From Parasphingorhabdus cellanae (GTDB taxonomy: Bacteria; Pseudomonadota; Alphaproteobacteria; Sphingomonadales; Sphingomonadaceae): 64,000 nucleotides of DNA. The stretch is taken from the NCBI RefSeq assembly GCF_017498565.1, contig NZ_CP071794.1, positions 3,713,953 to 3,777,952 of the forward strand, read 5' to 3'. The translations under genes and the position numbers were made by a program. This document shows positions 61,551 to 64,000 of the stretch, one piece after another. The notes below the pieces were generated by a model. It saw only the letters and a program-made list of their open reading frames with translations. It ran no database searches and had not been told where the DNA came from. Numbering within the stretch: the stretch's first letter is position 1; each line of letters begins with the position of its first letter.

Positions 61551-61583
61551 AAAGGGGAGTGGGTTTCTGCTCCCCTTTTTTAT
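61551..61583 (+). terminator. Rho-independent terminator after the S1 autotransporter
   Basis: Stem AAAGGGGAG (61551-61559) / CTCCCCTTT (61570-61578), 9 bp perfect, with a 10-base loop and a T-run to about 61581. It lies 27 bases after the autotransporter stop. Confidence 0.92.
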
Positions 61584-61692
61584 GGCGATGCATAGGGCAG
61601 CTATGTTGACCTTTTTGTGAGAATGAAATAATATAATAATTAATTGAAATAATCCTTGCGTTGCAGCAAGGCGACCGAGCAGGAGATTTTGG

Positions 61693-62982
61693 ATGGCTGA
61701 TGATAATAGCAAAACAAACTTGCCGCCGTTATCTCTGCATGTTCCTGAACCGAAATATCGTCCTGGCGACAAGGTTGACTATAGCGATGTCGCCATTCCA
61801 AATGCAGGTGAGCAGCCTCGACCTGATGTCAGCAGCGAACCAGCCATTATGCGTGACATGGTCTATGACATGGTTCGCGTTCTCGATGATGATTATAAAG
61901 CGGTCGGACCTTGGGATCCCAAGCTTTCCGATGACACGCTATTGAAGATGCTGAAGACGATGGCTCAGGTCCGGGCCTTTGACGACCGGCTTCACCGTAT
62001 GCAGCGGCAGGGTAAGACCAGCTTTTACATGAAATGTACCGGCGAAGAAGCGACATCTGTTGCAGCGGCAATGGCGCTGCACAGCGATGATATGTGTTTC
62101 CCAAGCTACCGCCAACAGGGGATCCTGTTCGTTCGTGGCTATCCGATGGTGGATATGATCAACCAGATATTCTCGAACCGGGAAGACAAACTAAAAGGGC
62201 GTCAGCTTCCGATCATGTATTGTTCGCGGGACCTTGGCTTCTTCTCCATCTCTGGCAACCTTGCAACACAATATCCACAGGCTGTTGGTTGGGCGATGGC
62301 TAGCGCGGCAAAAGGCGATACGCGTATAGCTGCAACATGGTGTGGGGAAGGATCTACAGCGGAAGGCGACTTTCACAGCGCGATGACATTCGCGACAGTT
62401 TATAATGCGCCGATCATCATGAATATCGTGAATAATCAATGGGCGATCTCATCCTTTTCTGGTTTTGCTGGCGGGGAGCGGACAACTTTTGCGGCGCGCG
62501 CGGCTGGCTATGGTATTGCTGGACTGCGGGTGGACGGCAATGACCCGCTGGCGGTTTATGCTGCGACCCAATGGGCAGCCGAACGGGCACGCACCAACAA
62601 TGGTCCGACATTGATTGAGCATTTCACCTATCGCGCAGAAGCGCACAGCACGTCCGATGATCCAGGGGCTTATCGGAGTGCACAAGAACGGGAGGAATGG
62701 CCTTTGGGTGATCCGATTACCCGCCTGAAGCGGCATCTAATCCATCGTGGTGTTTGGAGCAAGGAGCAGCATGAGGCGCTTGATAAAGAATGTATTGAAG
62801 CGGTGAAAGTGGCAACCAAAGAAGCCGAGAAAAACGGCATATTGGGGCATGGCCTGCACCAGCCCTTTGAGACGATGTTCCAGGATGTGTTTGAAGAAAT
62901 GCCATGGCATCTGAAAGAGCAGAGCGAGCAAGCAAACAAGGAGCGCGAAATAAAATGGCCTAACACGGAGGCTTCTCAATAA
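61693..62982 (+). CDS. bkdA1: Branched-chain 2-oxo acid dehydrogenase E1 alpha
   Basis: The thiamine-diphosphate E1 alpha subunit that decarboxylates 2-oxo acids from Val, Leu and Ile. The 429-residue length and sequence match bacterial BkdA1 rather than pyruvate dehydrogenase: LHVPEPKYRPGDKVDYSDV at the N-terminus, VRAFDDRLHRMQRQGKTSFY, CTGEEATSV, SRDLGFFSISGNLATQYP, and the TPP motif starting WCGEGSTAEGDFHSAM and ending NNQWAIS. The phosphorylation-loop region EAHSTSDDPGAYRS is also present. AGGAGATTTTGG precedes the ATG. The stop and the bkdA2 start share one base (TAATG). Confidence 0.95.
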   Translation: MADDNSKTNLPPLSLHVPEPKYRPGDKVDYSDVAIPNAGEQPRPDVSSEPAIMRDMVYDMVRVLDDDYKAVGPWDPKLSDDTLLKMLKTMAQVRAFDDRLHRMQRQGKTSFYMKCTGEEATSVAAAMALHSDDMCFPSYRQQGILFVRGYPMVDMINQIFSNREDKLKGRQLPIMYCSRDLGFFSISGNLATQYPQAVGWAMASAAKGDTRIAATWCGEGSTAEGDFHSAMTFATVYNAPIIMNIVNNQWAISSFSGFAGGERTTFAARAAGYGIAGLRVDGNDPLAVYAATQWAAERARTNNGPTLIEHFTYRAEAHSTSDDPGAYRSAQEREEWPLGDPITRLKRHLIHRGVWSKEQHEALDKECIEAVKVATKEAEKNGILGHGLHQPFETMFQDVFEEMPWHLKEQSEQANKEREIKWPNTEASQ

Positions 62983-64000
62983 TGACAACCATGAACATGA
63001 TTGATTCCATTAACAGTGGCCTGGACAATATGATGACGCGTGATGAGAATGTGGTCATCATGGGTGAAGATGTCGGCTATTTTGGCGGCGTTTTTCGGGC
63101 TACGGCTGGTTTGCAGGAAAAGCACGGAAAAACGCGTTGTTTTGATACGCCAATTAGCGAATGCGGAATTATCGGTGTGGCGGTCGGGATGGCGGCTTAT
63201 GGCATGCGGCCGGTGCCGGAGATACAGTTTGCCGATTATATCTACCCTGGCCTCGACCAGCTTGTGTCTGAAGCGGCGCGTTTGCGTTATCGCTCGGCGG
63301 CTGAGTTTACCAGCGCGATTACGGTGCGCTCACCCTTTGGTGGCGGTATCTTTGGCGGGCAGACGCATAGCCAGTCGCCTGAAAGCATGTTTACGCATGT
63401 TTGTGGCTTGAAGACAGTCATTCCATCAACGCCTTATGACGCCAAGGGGCTGTTGATATCCGCGATCGAAGACAATGATCCCGTGATGTTCTTTGAGCCC
63501 AAGCGGATCTATAATGGGCCGTTTACGGGCTATTATGACAAACCGGTTGAGCCATGGTCGAAGTTTGAGGCCTCTGAGGTTCCTGAGGACTATTACAAGA
63601 TACCTATCGGCAAGGCGAACATCGTGCGGGAAGGCGATGCTGTCACGGTTCTGGCCTATGGCACGATGGTTCATGTCGCAAAGGCTGTGGTTGAAGAACA
63701 TTGTGTTGATGCGGAAGTGATTGACCTGCGAACGCTCGTTCCGCTGGATATCGAGACGATTGAGGCGTCGGTGAAGAAAACAGGGCGCTGTCTGATCATT
63801 CATGAGGCTACACGGACCAGCGGATTTGGTGCCGAGCTGTCGGCATTGGTTCAGGAGCGCTGCTTCTACCACCTTGAGGCGCCCATTGAGCGGGTGACCG
63901 GATTTGATACGCCTTACCCCCATTCGCTGGAATGGGCTTACTTCCCGGGACCGGTCCGGATTGGGGAAGCTTTGGATAAGATAGTCGGGGAGCTGACATC
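62982..64000 (+). CDS. bkdA2: Branched-chain 2-oxo acid dehydrogenase E1 beta (cut by window edge)
   Basis: The E1 beta partner of bkdA1. I translated 339 codons from the ATG at 62982 without a stop; the family is about 340-350 residues, so only the last few are missing. Motifs match: NSGLDNMMTRDENVVIMGED, FGGVFRATAGLQ, FDTPISECGIIGVAVGMA, PVPEIQFADYIYP, the cation site region RSPFGGGIFGG, FEPKRIYNGP and LIIHEATRTSGFGAEL. It pairs with E1 alpha in a heterotetramer; E2 (bkdB) probably follows beyond the window. Confidence 0.95.
   Translation, partial: MTTMNMIDSINSGLDNMMTRDENVVIMGEDVGYFGGVFRATAGLQEKHGKTRCFDTPISECGIIGVAVGMAAYGMRPVPEIQFADYIYPGLDQLVSEAARLRYRSAAEFTSAITVRSPFGGGIFGGQTHSQSPESMFTHVCGLKTVIPSTPYDAKGLLISAIEDNDPVMFFEPKRIYNGPFTGYYDKPVEPWSKFEASEVPEDYYKIPIGKANIVREGDAVTVLAYGTMVHVAKAVVEEHCVDAEVIDLRTLVPLDIETIEASVKKTGRCLIIHEATRTSGFGAELSALVQERCFYHLEAPIERVTGFDTPYPHSLEWAYFPGPVRIGEALDKIVGELT

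Overview
The window reads as chromosomal DNA of an alphaproteobacterium, most likely a sphingomonad of moderate GC content. The support is qualitative: gcrA, a duplicated b/b' pair in the Fo ATP synthase operon, a lapA-pyrF-trpF-trpB block, ydbH-ynbE-ydbL, hspQ, and a palindromic element of the kind scattered through sphingomonad genomes at the 3' end of trpF. No prophage, insertion sequence or CRISPR array was seen. There is one tRNA gene (tRNA-Ser, anticodon CGA).

Layout. 1-3.9 kb (minus strand): trpB (cut by the window edge), trpF, pyrF, lapA, purB. 4.0-8.0 kb: phosphofructokinase, a DoxX-NADH dehydrogenase fusion, radC. 8.2-12.0 kb: the ydbH-ynbE-ydbL envelope lipid-transport operon, closed by a clear terminator. 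12.1-14.9 kb: the Fo genes atpI-B-E-F'-F. 14.9-21.7 kb: uvrC-recO, leuB, metZ, apaG, a LysR regulator and an acetyltransferase, tightly packed. 21.7-25.8 kb (minus): a class A beta-lactamase-like protein overlapping parE, then gcrA. 25.9-29.5 kb: ABC-2 permease, hspQ, tRNA-Ser and a SnoaL/Rieske oxygenase pair. 29.5-35.2 kb (minus): a TPR-GGDEF-EAL protein and an S8 protease autotransporter carrying fifteen heptapeptide repeats.

The most distinctive part is 35.6-51.8 kb. Seven co-directional genes form what looks like a neutral-lipid synthesis and breakdown locus: a HAD-PlsC fusion with a histone-H1-like tail, PlsB, a WS/DGAT acyltransferase, a DUF3336-patatin lipase, a monoacylglycerol-lipase-like hydrolase, a membrane-anchored ABHD6-like hydrolase and GpsA. 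Directly after it lies a DSF (diffusible signal factor) quorum-sensing module: rpfF (both catalytic glutamates present) converging on rpfC (sensor kinase with REC and Hpt domains). A REC-PAS-GGDEF-EAL protein sits in the place where Xanthomonas has the HD-GYP protein RpfG. So fatty-acid storage, fatty-acid signalling and cyclic-di-GMP control are neighbours here.

51.9-64 kb: putA with a divergent Lrp-type regulator and candidate operator, an unrecognised gene preceded by a perfect 16-bp hairpin, thyA, an S1 protease autotransporter, a terminator, and bkdA1-bkdA2 (branched-chain 2-oxo acid dehydrogenase E1), the last running to the right edge. The genes are closely spaced and many starts overlap the preceding stop. 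Coordinates use the start codon judged best from ribosome-binding sites and family length, noted per entry.
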